Origin: Clostridia bacterium
GTDB taxonomy: Bacteria > Bacillota > Clostridia > Oscillospirales > Acutalibacteraceae
Reading direction: 5' to 3'
DNA: 64,000 nt
Assembly: GCA_017399405.1 (NCBI GenBank)
Contig: JAFQCT010000016.1
Location: 222,548-286,547 of the forward strand
Shown here: positions 34,866 to 43,958 of the stretch, in pieces
Position numbering within the stretch: the first letter of the stretch is position 1
Layout of the letters: each line of letters starts with the position of its first letter
The notes under the pieces: generated by a model
The model's database searches: none
What the model saw: only the letters and a program-made list of their open reading frames with translations
What the model was told of the DNA's origin: nothing
Translations under genes and position numbers: made by a program

Positions 34866-35960
34866 ATGAAGAAGTTAATTTCAATAATTTTTGTTGTTAT
34901 TGTGTTGTTAAACATATTCATTGTTAATGTATATGCGTCTGACATTGATATAAATTCAGTATGGGATGAAATTGATAATCAGACAAAAGATTATCTTAAT
35001 GATTTAGGAATAGATGAAATAAGTTTTAGCGATTTATTTGATTTGAGTCCTACCCGTGTAATAGAATTTTTAGTCGATATCAGTTTGAAATCAGGTGTTA
35101 AAGTATTTCAAAATATATTTGTAATTATTGCAATATTATTCATTATTTCTATTGCATCGGCATTCTTAAAAGAATCTGATAAAATACATAATATCATTTG
35201 TTTTGTTGGTGTTTTAACAGTACTGTCAGTTGTAATTGTACCAATCAGCAGAATGATTACAGATGTTGTTACAGGAATTAAAACATCGATGATATTTGTT
35301 AATTCTTACATACCCATTATGACTGCAATAATTGTTGCATCAAGGAATCCGGGACTTGCAATTACATACAATTCATTTTCAATATTTTTATCGTCAATTA
35401 TAACAACTGTTGCTGATAAGTTTTTTATGCCTTGTGTAAGTGCGTTACTGTCATTTAATATTTTATCTTCATTTTCATTTGAAAACTTTCGTGAAAGAAT
35501 TGTAGCTGGGTTTAGAAAGTGCGTAGTAGTTCTTCTTGCTTTGTTTTCAACGGTTTATACCGGTTTGTTAACAACTCAAAGCATACTTGCAACTTCGTCT
35601 GATAGTATTGCACTAAGGGGAATAAAGTTTATATCAGGTGCGTTTGTGCCCGTAGTTGGTGCGGGAGTTGGTGATGCGTTAGCATCTGTTTTTAGCAGTT
35701 TTGTAATAATGAAAAATACTTTAGGTGTATTCGTAATCATAGTAATCATACTCATAAATCTGCCTGTAATGGTTGAACTATTGATTTGGTATTTTGCTTT
35801 GCAAATTTGTTCTTTAATTTCTTCAATGCTTAGCGTCAATAACATAACTGATACACTTGATAGTCTTTCGTCTGTAATTTCATTACTGAACATTATTTTG
35901 TTTTTTATTACATTTGTACTCATTATTTCAACAGGTGTGATAATTATGATGGGTAAATAA
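34866..35960 (+). CDS. spoIIIAE: Stage III sporulation protein AE
   Basis: A 364-residue protein with a signal-like N-terminal helix, an extracytoplasmic acidic segment (about 27-65) and about seven to eight membrane helices, as expected for SpoIIIAE. Conserved parts include AFVPVVGAGVGDALASVFSS. I start at the ATG 34866, 1 nt after the spoIIIAD stop; tandem TTG codons upstream lie within spoIIIAD. No clear ribosome site is seen, so translation is likely coupled. Confidence 0.92.
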   Translation: MKKLISIIFVVIVLLNIFIVNVYASDIDINSVWDEIDNQTKDYLNDLGIDEISFSDLFDLSPTRVIEFLVDISLKSGVKVFQNIFVIIAILFIISIASAFLKESDKIHNIICFVGVLTVLSVVIVPISRMITDVVTGIKTSMIFVNSYIPIMTAIIVASRNPGLAITYNSFSIFLSSIITTVADKFFMPCVSALLSFNILSSFSFENFRERIVAGFRKCVVVLLALFSTVYTGLLTTQSILATSSDSIALRGIKFISGAFVPVVGAGVGDALASVFSSFVIMKNTLGVFVIIVIILINLPVMVELLIWYFALQICSLISSMLSVNNITDTLDSLSSVISLLNIILFFITFVLIISTGVIIMMGK

Positions 35961-35961
35961 T

Positions 35962-36399
35962 ATGGATACTTTCAAAATATGGATGTTATCACTTTGTGGT
36001 GCAACAGCAATCACATCATTATTCAGAATATTACTTTCTAAATCTTCACTGAATAAAGTACTTAACATATTTTTCACTTTGTTTGTATTATTCTATACAA
36101 TAATGCCTATTCAATCGCTTTTCAAGGATAAAGGTTTTAATGATGTTTCTTTTGACACGCAAAATGAATATAGTGAAATTTATCAGAATGGCTATGAACA
36201 AATCATTGAATTATCGATAAAAAACGAATGTAAAAAGTCAGATGTTGAAGTTTTATCATGCAACATTGTGTCATATATGAATGATGAAGACTATCTATGT
36301 GTTGAAAGCATTGAAATCCGTATTGATAATGCTGACAAAACAGAAATGATAAAGAATACATTAAAAAAACAACTTGGTTACGAGGTGATTGTTAAATGA
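35962..36399 (+). CDS. spoIIIAF: Stage III sporulation protein AF
   Basis: A 145-residue protein with two N-terminal membrane helices (about 5-25 and 35-55) and a soluble alpha/beta C-terminal domain (about 70-145), the SpoIIIAF ring-building motif architecture. It starts 1 nt after the spoIIIAE stop and overlaps spoIIIAG by 4 nt (ATGA). Confidence 0.9.
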   Translation: MDTFKIWMLSLCGATAITSLFRILLSKSSLNKVLNIFFTLFVLFYTIMPIQSLFKDKGFNDVSFDTQNEYSEIYQNGYEQIIELSIKNECKKSDVEVLSCNIVSYMNDEDYLCVESIEIRIDNADKTEMIKNTLKKQLGYEVIVK

Positions 36400-36947
36400 A
36401 TTTTATGAAATCTTTTTTGCAGAAATCCGATGTAATCAAAAATAATAAAAAACTTGCCTTAATAGTTGTTGCAGGATTTATGATAATTGCTTTCATCTTT
36501 ATTTCTGAACTTGACTTTAATTCTGCTGATTCTAAAGAAATTGAAACTGTAGATAAATTGTCAACTACAGAATATTGCGCATACCTCGAAGAAAAAGTTA
36601 CTGAAATTATTGAATGTATTGATGGTGCTGGAAAAACAAAAGTAATGATTACTCTTTCAGAAACAACTGAATATATTTATGCAACAAATGATAAAAACAC
36701 AAGAAAAAATAACGATGCAAGTGATGATAGTACTGCACAAAATGATTATGTAATTATTGAAAAAGATAATAACGACACAGGACTTTTAATAAAAACAATT
36801 GAACCAAAAGTCAGGGGAGTTGCAATAGTATGTGAGGGTGGTAATAATTCAACTGTTCAAAATCAGATATACTCTGCAATAAGTGCTGTTCTAAATATTA
36901 GTACATCAAGAATATCTATATCAAAACTAACATATATGGAGGAATAA
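36396..36947 (+). CDS. spoIIIAG: Stage III sporulation protein AG
   Basis: A 183-residue protein with one membrane helix (about 20-40) and a ring-building domain in the intermembrane space. TEYCAYLEEKVTEIIECIDG and KVRGVAIVCEGGNN are recognisable family segments. In Bacillus SpoIIIAG forms a large ring in the channel. A low-complexity Asn/Asp/Thr insertion (around 105-120) matches the family's variable loop. Confidence 0.93.
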   Translation: MNFMKSFLQKSDVIKNNKKLALIVVAGFMIIAFIFISELDFNSADSKEIETVDKLSTTEYCAYLEEKVTEIIECIDGAGKTKVMITLSETTEYIYATNDKNTRKNNDASDDSTAQNDYVIIEKDNNDTGLLIKTIEPKVRGVAIVCEGGNNSTVQNQIYSAISAVLNISTSRISISKLTYMEE

Positions 36948-36948
36948 A

Positions 36949-37479
36949 ATGAAAAGCAGAATTATAGGCAGAAAACAACTATTAACATTTAGTCTTGTGC
37001 TTGCGTTGGGATTGGCAGTTCTTGTGAATTGGTATTATACCAAGCCTCAAGGCAATACAACAGAGCCAGAGGTAACAAACGAAGCCAATTTAGGCGACGC
37101 ACAGTATGTGAATTCCGATTCAGTAGAAACTGAAAACTATTTTGAATCTGCCGAAATAAATCGAAAAAAAGCACACGACTCTGCAAAAGATTATTTATCA
37201 TCAATTATAGCGGATACAAATGTTGATGAAGACACTAAAATATCTGCCCGTGAGAAACTTACAAAAATTTCAGAACAGATTAAAACTGAAAGCGATATTG
37301 AAAATTTGATATCTGCTCAGACAGATTCAAAATGTCTTGTAACTTACTGTGACGATTCTATTGAGGTAATATTGCCTAAAGATGTACTTGATGATAACAG
37401 TGTAGTTAAAATTAAAGACATTATAATTTCAAAAACAAAGCTAACAGCTGATAAAATAACTATTATAGAAACAAAATAA
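36949..37479 (+). CDS. spoIIIAH: Stage III sporulation protein AH
   Basis: A 176-residue protein with one N-terminal helix (about 8-27), a variable linker and a ring-building domain (about 70-176) that in Bacillus binds SpoIIQ across the intermembrane space. RKKAHDSAKDYLSSI and a helical repeat follow the linker. The ATG follows GGAGGAATAAA. It ends the operon; a terminator stands about 100 nt downstream. Confidence 0.92.
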   Translation: MKSRIIGRKQLLTFSLVLALGLAVLVNWYYTKPQGNTTEPEVTNEANLGDAQYVNSDSVETENYFESAEINRKKAHDSAKDYLSSIIADTNVDEDTKISAREKLTKISEQIKTESDIENLISAQTDSKCLVTYCDDSIEVILPKDVLDDNSVVKIKDIIISKTKLTADKITIIETK

Positions 37480-37502
37480 TGTAATATATATGTAAATATC
37501 TA

Positions 37503-37531
37503 TTGAAATTTTGTGGATTAAGTGATAAAAT
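37503..37531 (+). promoter_or_regulatory. Sigma-A promoter of the nusB-recN cluster
   Basis: TTGAAA (37503-37508) and TAAAAT (37526-37531) are 17 bp apart, between spoIIIAH and nusB. An inverted repeat starts at the last base of the -10 box. Confidence 0.7.
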
Positions 37532-37551
37532 ATACATAAATTTTATGTATA
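37531..37551. promoter_or_regulatory. Inverted repeat overlapping the nusB promoter start site
   Basis: TATACATAAA (37531-37540) and TTTATGTATA (37542-37551) form a perfect 10-bp pair around one base. It abuts the -10 box and covers the expected start point, the classic place for an operator. Confidence 0.5.
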
Positions 37552-37578
37552 TACATTTTGAACCGCAGAAAATTTAGA

Positions 37579-37617
37579 ACGCTCCCTGTTTTTCTGACGG
37601 GGAGCGTATATTTTTTT
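37579..37617 (+). terminator. Terminator-like hairpin between spoIIIAH and nusB
   Basis: ACGCTCCC (37579-37586) pairs with GGGAGCGT (37600-37607), followed by TATATTTTTTT. It lies downstream of the nusB promoter and merges with the nusB ribosome site, so it could also act as a leader attenuator for the nusB operon. Confidence 0.75.
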
Positions 37618-37627
37618 GGAGGATATT

Positions 37628-38029
37628 ATGACAAGAAAAGAAGAAAGAGAACTTGCATTTACGCTCATATTTGAAAAGATTTTCAATGATGAATTATCTG
37701 TTGATGAAGTTATTGAAAATGCTGTAGAAGCAAGATTGATTGAAGAAAATACTTATGCTTTTTCTGTTGCACACTTAGTTTATGAGCATTTAGAAGAAAT
37801 AGATAAGATTATTACTGATAATTCAATTGGTTGGCCTGTAAAAAGACTTCCAAAAGTTTCACTTGCAATTTTCCGCCTTGCTATTTGTGAAATCCTTTAT
37901 GTGCCATCAGTTCCGAACAGTGTTGCAATCAATGAAGCAGTTGAACTTGCAAAGAAATTTGCAACAAAAGAAGATGCATCATTTATAAACGGTGTGCTTG
38001 GTAAAGTTGTAAAAGAGATTGATGCGTAA
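37628..38029 (+). CDS. nusB: Transcription antitermination factor NusB
   Basis: A 133-residue all-helical NusB that with NusE binds boxA and supports rRNA antitermination. RKEERELAFTLIFEKIF at the N-terminus and PNSVAINEAVELAKKFATKE near the C-terminus are the two family landmarks. I start at the ATG 37628, 5 nt after GGAGG; a TTG 12 nt earlier lies within the ribosome site. It overlaps the next gene by 1 nt (TAATG). It leads the housekeeping cluster. Confidence 0.95.
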   Translation: MTRKEERELAFTLIFEKIFNDELSVDEVIENAVEARLIEENTYAFSVAHLVYEHLEEIDKIITDNSIGWPVKRLPKVSLAIFRLAICEILYVPSVPNSVAINEAVELAKKFATKEDASFINGVLGKVVKEIDA

Positions 38030-38964
38030 TGAGTTATCATTTAGGAATTGATACAAGTAATTACACAACATCAGTTGCGATTTATGATGACATAACAAAT
38101 ACTGTAATTAGTCGAAAAAAACTTTTACCTGTAAAGGCAGGAGAAAAAGGAATTAGACAGAGTGATGCTGTATTTCACCACACTGTTCAGTTACCTCAAC
38201 TTATAAATGATTTGGTTAATGAATTTAACGGTGAAATTTCGAGTGTTGGTGTTTCCGTAAAGCCTTGCAATGAAGAAGGCTCGTATATGCCTTGCTTTTT
38301 ATCAGGTATATCTGTTGCGGAAGCAGTTTCATCATTTATGCATATTCCTTTATATAAGTTTTCACATCAGGATGGTCATATTGCAGCTGCACTTTATTCT
38401 GCTGACAAACTTGAGTTGATAAAAGAAAACTTTTTTGCTTTTCATATTTCCGGTGGAACTTCACAAGTGTTAAAAGTTACCCCTTATGACAAGTATTTTA
38501 GGACAGAGATTATTTCTGACTCTCTTGACTTAAAAGCAGGACAAGCTATTGACAGAGTTGGTGTAATGTTGGGTTTGCAGTTTCCTTGCGGTCCTGAGGT
38601 TGAAAAACTTGCGTTAAATAGCAAACTTCCTCTAAAAAAAGAAAAAGTTTTTCGTCGAGATGGTAAGTTCAGCCTTTCAGGTGTTGAAAACAAGTGTAAA
38701 AAAATGTTTGAAGATGGTAATAGTCTAGAAGATATTGCTTTTTATTGCATAAATTATATTCTCTCTGCACTTGACGATACCGTTAATGAAATTATATCAA
38801 AATATGGTAATTTACCATTGATTTTTTCGGGTGGAGTAATGTCAAATTCAATTATTCGTAATGATTTTGTGAATAGATATGATGCATATTTTGCAGAACC
38901 TCAATATTCTTCAGACAATGCTTGTGGTATAGCAATTTTATCTTCAATTTGTAATAAGGAATAA
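38029..38964 (+). CDS. TsaD/Kae1-like (peptidase M22) paralogue
   Basis: A 311-residue ASKHA-fold protein. It starts with LGIDTSNYTTSVA (phosphate 1 loop), carries HQDGH (the HxxxH metal site of TsaD), FHISGGTSQVLKV and a C-terminal FSGGVMSNSIIR. True TsaD makes the t6A modification of tRNA with TsaB/TsaE; it is usually about 335-345 residues and encoded elsewhere. This shorter paralogue between nusB and xseA is a recurring clostridial arrangement with no firm function. I cannot exclude that it is the sole TsaD of this genome. Confidence 0.8.
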   Translation: MSYHLGIDTSNYTTSVAIYDDITNTVISRKKLLPVKAGEKGIRQSDAVFHHTVQLPQLINDLVNEFNGEISSVGVSVKPCNEEGSYMPCFLSGISVAEAVSSFMHIPLYKFSHQDGHIAAALYSADKLELIKENFFAFHISGGTSQVLKVTPYDKYFRTEIISDSLDLKAGQAIDRVGVMLGLQFPCGPEVEKLALNSKLPLKKEKVFRRDGKFSLSGVENKCKKMFEDGNSLEDIAFYCINYILSALDDTVNEIISKYGNLPLIFSGGVMSNSIIRNDFVNRYDAYFAEPQYSSDNACGIAILSSICNKE

Positions 38965-38968
38965 TTAT

Positions 38969-40165
38969 ATGCAATCACCTTTGATTTTAACTGTTACACA
39001 ATTGAATACTTATGCAAAATCTGTTGTTGAGCAAGATGTTACACTCAGTAATGTTTTTGTAATGGGTGAAATCTCTAATTTTGTTGACCATTACCGCAGT
39101 GGACATCTGTATATGAGCATTAAAGATAATCAATCTGTTATTAGTGCTGTTATGTTTTCGGGGAACGCGTCAAGACTCAAATTCAAGCCTGAAAATGGTA
39201 TGTCAGTTATTATCAGAGGTCGCGTTTCAATTTACGAGCGTGATGGTAGATATCAGCTGTATATTGACGATATGCAACCCGATGGAGTTGGTGCATTAGC
39301 AATTGCTTTTGAGCAGATGAAAGAAAAACTTTCAAAAGCAGGTTTGTTTGATGTCGAACACAAGATGCGGATACCTGAAATTCCTGAAAAAATCGGTGTT
39401 ATTTCATCACCAACAGGTGCAGCGGTGCAAGATGTTCTGAATGTACTAAACAGACGCTTTCCGGTTGCAGAAATAGTTTTTGCAGGTGTGCAAGTGCAAG
39501 GGAATAATGCTGCACCAACAATTATTGATGCGATAAAGAAACTAAACAAAACTGATGTTGATGTTATTATTATTGCTCGTGGCGGTGGCTCAGCAGAAGA
39601 TTTATGGCCTTTTAACGATGAGAAACTTACTTATGCTATTTATGACTCGCAAATACCTATTATTTCTGGTGTTGGTCACGAAACTGATTTTACAATTTGT
39701 GATTTTGTTGCTGATTTAAGAGCGCCAACTCCGTCTGCAGCGGCAGAACTTGCAGTACCTGATATTCGTGAACAAAAATATTATATATCTGCATTAAAAA
39801 ACGCTTTAGATAGTGCAATTGAAAATAATATAAAAGAGAAACAATATAATCTTGAACAGCTTACAAAATCTACAGTACTTAAAAATCCTGAAAAGATTAT
39901 TGAAAACTGTGAGCTATATCTTGACTCGCTGATTACAAAAATCAATATGAATTTCAAAGATATATTTACAAAAAATTCATCTGATTTTGCTATGATTTGC
40001 TCGAAACTTGAGTCTTTAAGTCCGCTAAAAGTATTGGCCCGTGGTTATTCAATAACAAAAAAAGATAATAATGTAATTATAAATTCTAAAGACCTGTCAA
40101 TAGGTGACAGTATTTCAATACAATTTGCTGACGGAAATGCTAAAGCAAAAATTACAGAGGTTTAA
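38969..40165 (+). CDS. xseA: Exodeoxyribonuclease VII large subunit
   Basis: A 398-residue XseA with an N-terminal OB fold (about 1-100; VFVMGEISNFVDHYRSGHLY) and a catalytic domain holding IIARGGGSAEDLWPFNDE and ISGVGHETDFTICDFVADLR. A helical region (about 275-340) wraps the small subunits. The enzyme degrades single-stranded DNA in repair. xseB follows 2 nt later. Confidence 0.95.
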   Translation: MQSPLILTVTQLNTYAKSVVEQDVTLSNVFVMGEISNFVDHYRSGHLYMSIKDNQSVISAVMFSGNASRLKFKPENGMSVIIRGRVSIYERDGRYQLYIDDMQPDGVGALAIAFEQMKEKLSKAGLFDVEHKMRIPEIPEKIGVISSPTGAAVQDVLNVLNRRFPVAEIVFAGVQVQGNNAAPTIIDAIKKLNKTDVDVIIIARGGGSAEDLWPFNDEKLTYAIYDSQIPIISGVGHETDFTICDFVADLRAPTPSAAAELAVPDIREQKYYISALKNALDSAIENNIKEKQYNLEQLTKSTVLKNPEKIIENCELYLDSLITKINMNFKDIFTKNSSDFAMICSKLESLSPLKVLARGYSITKKDNNVIINSKDLSIGDSISIQFADGNAKAKITEV

Positions 40166-40167
40166 TT

Positions 40168-40362
40168 ATGAAAATGACTTATGAGCAGGCAACAAAACGC
40201 CTTGAAGAAATAGTAACAAAACTTGAAGAAGGTTCGATGCCACTTGAAGAATCAATGAAACTTTACGAAGAAGGCGTTAAACTTTCAGAGTTTTGTATGC
40301 AGAAATTAAATGATGCTAAACAAAAAATTATTGATATAAATGAGGTCAAAAACAATGACTGA
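40168..40362 (+). CDS. xseB: Exodeoxyribonuclease VII small subunit
   Basis: A 64-residue XseB with the usual helical hairpin and the motifs YEQATKRLEEIVTKLEEG and LEESMKLYEEGVKLSEFC. It forms exonuclease VII with XseA. It overlaps ispA by 8 nt. Confidence 0.95.
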   Translation: MKMTYEQATKRLEEIVTKLEEGSMPLEESMKLYEEGVKLSEFCMQKLNDAKQKIIDINEVKNND

Positions 40363-41272
40363 TATTGAAATGATGAGAATTGCTCAACTTAAACACACCA
40401 TAAACCTCCAAGCTGATAAGGTGGATGCGAGATTGAACGAATTGCTTTCTCGTCATGGTCCATTTGGTGTAGGAAATTCGGTAGTTGCTGATGCAATGAG
40501 ATATAGTATATTAAATGGTGGTAAAAGAATTAGGCCATTTCTTTGTCTTGAATTTGCAAAGGCTTGTGGTGGAAATGAAGATATAGCACTTGATTTTGCA
40601 TGTGCAGTTGAAATGATACACACTTACTCTCTTATTCACGATGATTTACCTTGTATGGACAATGATGATATGCGACGTGGCAAACCATCTTGTCATAAAG
40701 CTTTTGGTGAAGCAAATGCTTTGTTAGCTGGTGATTCATTGTTAACAAAAGCGTTTAATGTAATTTCTTCTATTGATTGTTCTTCTAATATTCAGGTAAG
40801 TGCAATCAATTGTTTATCAGAATTATCTGGTATAAAAGGAATGATTGGTGGACAAGTTTTCGATTTGCAATTTGAAAATTCTAATCCAACAGTTAATGAA
40901 GTGCTTTCAATGTATAAACTTAAAACAGGTTGTCTTCTTGTTGCATCTTGTGTTTTGGGGTCTTTATCTTATGAAAATTGTTCTTCTAAATCTAGACAAT
41001 CTGCTTCAGATTATGCAATGAATTTAGGTCTTGCTTTTCAAATTCAGGATGATATTCTTGATATTATAAGTGACGAGATTACTCTTGGCAAACCGGTAGG
41101 AAGTGATGAAAAAAACGATAAATCAACTATCGTTAAATTCTATGGTTTAGAAAAAGCAAAAGAAATGGTAAATGAATATACGCAAAAAGCTATTGATGCT
41201 TTAGATGGTATTGATGGAGACACAACAACTCTTAAAGAATTTGCACTTTATATGGCAAATAGAACTTATTGA
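40355..41272 (+). CDS. ispA: Polyprenyl (farnesyl/geranylgeranyl) diphosphate synthase
   Basis: A 305-residue trans-prenyltransferase. The first Asp-rich motif is DDLPCMDNDDMRRG and the second is DDILDI; GGKRIRPFLCLE precedes them. It condenses isopentenyl diphosphate with allylic diphosphates to C15 (possibly C20) for undecaprenyl and quinone pathways. I start at the ATG 40355 behind GAGGTC. Adjacent dxs supplies the upstream MEP pathway. Confidence 0.92.
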   Translation: MTDIEMMRIAQLKHTINLQADKVDARLNELLSRHGPFGVGNSVVADAMRYSILNGGKRIRPFLCLEFAKACGGNEDIALDFACAVEMIHTYSLIHDDLPCMDNDDMRRGKPSCHKAFGEANALLAGDSLLTKAFNVISSIDCSSNIQVSAINCLSELSGIKGMIGGQVFDLQFENSNPTVNEVLSMYKLKTGCLLVASCVLGSLSYENCSSKSRQSASDYAMNLGLAFQIQDDILDIISDEITLGKPVGSDEKNDKSTIVKFYGLEKAKEMVNEYTQKAIDALDGIDGDTTTLKEFALYMANRTY

Positions 41273-41286
41273 TTGGAGTAAATATT

Positions 41287-43140
41287 TTGGAAAATTTTGA
41301 ATTTTTAGGTAAGCTTAAATTACCTGATGATTTAAAAAAACTGAATATGAACGAACTTGAAACTCTTGCTACTGAAATTAGAGCTAAAATGATTAAAACC
41401 GTTTCACAGAATGGTGGTCACTTGTCTTCTAATCTCGGTGTTGTTGAGTTATCTATTGCTATGCATAGAATGTTTAACTCTCCAAATGACAAGTTTGTAT
41501 GGGATGTAGGTCATCAGGTTTATGCCCATAAACTTCTTACAGGCAGAGCTAATGAGTTTGACACATTGAGAACTGAAAATGGTATTTCTGGGTTCTGTGC
41601 ACCAAACGAAAGTGAACACGATACTTTTTATAGCGGTCATTCAAGTACTTCAATTTCTTCTGCATTAGGTATAGCAGAGGCTAATAAACGACTTGGAAAA
41701 AATGATTATACAGTAGCAGTTATCGGTGATGGTGCTCTTACGGGCGGTATGGCTTACGAGGCTCTTAACAATGCGGGGCGTTCTGGCACTCGTCTTATAG
41801 TTATTCTTAATGATAACGAAATGTCAATTTCTGAAAATGTTGGCTCAATGGCTCGTTACCTTGCAGTTGTTCGCTCAAAACCCGAATACAATAAGTTGAA
41901 AGCAAAAACTGAGAGCACATTGAATAAAATCCCTTTAATAGGTTCGGGAATTGCTCGTTTTGTTTCAAAAATTAAATCAGATATTAAATCAACTATGTAT
42001 GAAAGTACATTTTTTGAAGATTTAGGATTTAAGTATATGGGACCTATTGATGGTCATAATCTTGAACATTTATGTGAGGCACTTGATAGTGCAAAACTTG
42101 TAAATGCCCCTGTGTTGTTACATATCAGCACTGTTAAAGGTAAAGGTTATGATTTTGCAGAGAAGTCACCAAGTACTTATCATGGAATTTCAAAATTTAA
42201 TGTTGAAACAGGCGAACCAGTATCAAGTGGTGCTAATTTTTCATCAGTATTCGGCGACGAATTATGTGCATTGGCAGATGAAAATGATAAGGTATGTGCT
42301 ATTACTGCTGCAATGGCATTAGGTACAGGGCTTAAAGATTTCTCAGAAAAATTTGCTGACAGGTTTTATGATGTTGGTATTGCAGAAGAACATGCAGTTA
42401 CTTTCGCATCAGGTCTTGCTAAAGGTGGAATGATACCTGTTGTTGCCCTTTACTCAACATTCTTACAAAGAGCTTATGACCAATTGGTACACGATGGTAC
42501 ATTACAAGAACAAAAAGTAATTATCGGTGTTGACCGTGCAGGTTTTGTTGGCGAAGATGGTGTTACACATCAGGGATTACTTGATGTTTCACTCATCAAC
42601 AGCATACCTAACGCTACAATGTATTCACCATTTACTTTTGAAATATTGAGAAAAGATTTGAGAAATGCTGTAAATAATGCATCAAATCTTACAATTATTC
42701 GTTATCCTCGTGGTGGTGAAATCAAAATTCCAAATACTTATGTAATTACTGATAGCGAATTTGACTATTTTGATAATAATAGTTCTAAACTTATCGTTTC
42801 TTACGGTAGGGTTACCGCTGAAGTAATAAATGCAGTTGAACAGTTAAAGAATAAAGGCGTTAATATTTCGATAATTTCATTAAACAAAATAAAGCCAATT
42901 AGTGATGAAGTATATGATATTGCATTGAAATATAGTGAAATATATTTCTATGAAGAATCTGTCCGTTCAGGTAGTATTGGTCAAAGTTTTGCAGACATAC
43001 TTTGTGAAAGATGCTATAACGGAAGATATGAACATGTTGCAGTTAAAGACTCTTTTGTACCACACGCAACTGTAAAATCATTACTAAAAAGATACAAATT
43101 AGATACAGAAAGCATTGTAGAAAAGTTTTCGGAGAAATAA
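41287..43140 (+). CDS. dxs: 1-deoxy-D-xylulose-5-phosphate synthase
   Basis: A 617-residue thiamine-diphosphate enzyme, first step of the MEP isoprenoid pathway. DVGHQVYAHKLLTGR, GDGALTGGMAYEALNNAG (ThDP-binding) and DRAGFVGEDGVTHQG (transketolase-type) are all present. I choose the TTG at 41287, 9 nt after GGAG, giving MENFEFLGKLKLPDDLKKL; the TTG at 41269 overlaps the ispA end without a site. The following S4-domain methylase gene starts 1 nt after the stop. Confidence 0.94.
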   Translation: MENFEFLGKLKLPDDLKKLNMNELETLATEIRAKMIKTVSQNGGHLSSNLGVVELSIAMHRMFNSPNDKFVWDVGHQVYAHKLLTGRANEFDTLRTENGISGFCAPNESEHDTFYSGHSSTSISSALGIAEANKRLGKNDYTVAVIGDGALTGGMAYEALNNAGRSGTRLIVILNDNEMSISENVGSMARYLAVVRSKPEYNKLKAKTESTLNKIPLIGSGIARFVSKIKSDIKSTMYESTFFEDLGFKYMGPIDGHNLEHLCEALDSAKLVNAPVLLHISTVKGKGYDFAEKSPSTYHGISKFNVETGEPVSSGANFSSVFGDELCALADENDKVCAITAAMALGTGLKDFSEKFADRFYDVGIAEEHAVTFASGLAKGGMIPVVALYSTFLQRAYDQLVHDGTLQEQKVIIGVDRAGFVGEDGVTHQGLLDVSLINSIPNATMYSPFTFEILRKDLRNAVNNASNLTIIRYPRGGEIKIPNTYVITDSEFDYFDNNSSKLIVSYGRVTAEVINAVEQLKNKGVNISIISLNKIKPISDEVYDIALKYSEIYFYEESVRSGSIGQSFADILCERCYNGRYEHVAVKDSFVPHATVKSLLKRYKLDTESIVEKFSEK

Positions 43141-43141
43141 T

Positions 43142-43957
43142 ATGGCTGAAAAGAAAAGACTTGATACTGTTGTGGTCGATTTAGGTTTTGCTGAAACTCG
43201 TTCTAAAGCATCAGCAATTATAATGTCTGGTGAAATTTATGTAAACGGGCAAAAAGAAACAAAATCAGGCTATGCTGTAAAAGATACTGATAAAATTGAA
43301 TTTAAGGGCAAAAAAATGCCTTTTGTCAGTCGTGGTGGATACAAACTTGAAAAGGCTATGAAATCATTTCCTATAAGCCTTCAGGATTGTATTTGTATGG
43401 ATATCGGTGCATCTACCGGTGGTTTTACTGATTGTATGCTTCAATGTGGTGCAAGTAAAGTTTATGCTATTGATGTTGGTTATGGTCAACTTGCATGGAA
43501 ACTTCGAACGGATGAAAGAGTAGTAAATCTTGAAAGAACAAATTTCAGATACATCACAAAAGAAACTGTGACAGATGAAATTGATTTTGCAAGTATTGAT
43601 GTGTCTTTTATATCTCTTAAAAAAATTTTGCCTGTTCTTTTCGATTTTCTTAAAGAAAATGGCAAAACCGTTGCACTTATAAAACCGCAATTTGAAGCAG
43701 GAAAAGACAAAGTAGGTAAAAAGGGTGTTGTTAGAGATATAAATACTCACAAAGAAGTGATTTCTGGGATTGTCGACTTTGCATTTGAAACAGACTTCTC
43801 GGTTTTAGGGCTTGATTTTTCACCAATCCGTGGACCTGAAGGCAATATTGAATATCTTATCTTTCTTTCAAAAGATAACGAAAAACAATTACTTGTTGAT
43901 AATGTGAAAATTGATGAAATTGCAGAAAAATCCCATACTGAATTGAGTGGTGAATAA
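43142..43957 (+). CDS. tlyA: TlyA-family rRNA 2'-O-methyltransferase (S4 + FtsJ domains)
   Basis: A 271-residue protein with an N-terminal S4 RNA-binding domain (about 4-63) and an FtsJ-type methyltransferase domain with the SAM site MDIGASTGGFTDCMLQCGA (about 83-101). Lys/Asp/Lys/Glu catalytic positions are plausible in FVSRGGYKLEKA, VDFASIDVSF and ALIKPQFE. TlyA methylates 16S/23S rRNA in mycobacteria; in clostridia the protein is usually annotated as TlyA or YqxC. Confidence 0.92.
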   Translation: MAEKKRLDTVVVDLGFAETRSKASAIIMSGEIYVNGQKETKSGYAVKDTDKIEFKGKKMPFVSRGGYKLEKAMKSFPISLQDCICMDIGASTGGFTDCMLQCGASKVYAIDVGYGQLAWKLRTDERVVNLERTNFRYITKETVTDEIDFASIDVSFISLKKILPVLFDFLKENGKTVALIKPQFEAGKDKVGKKGVVRDINTHKEVISGIVDFAFETDFSVLGLDFSPIRGPEGNIEYLIFLSKDNEKQLLVDNVKIDEIAEKSHTELSGE

Positions 43958-43958
43958 T

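Noticed and set aside
43364-43750. 128-codon minus-strand frame inside tlyA
   Set aside because: It is antisense to a well-recognised gene, has no ribosome site and no family resemblance.
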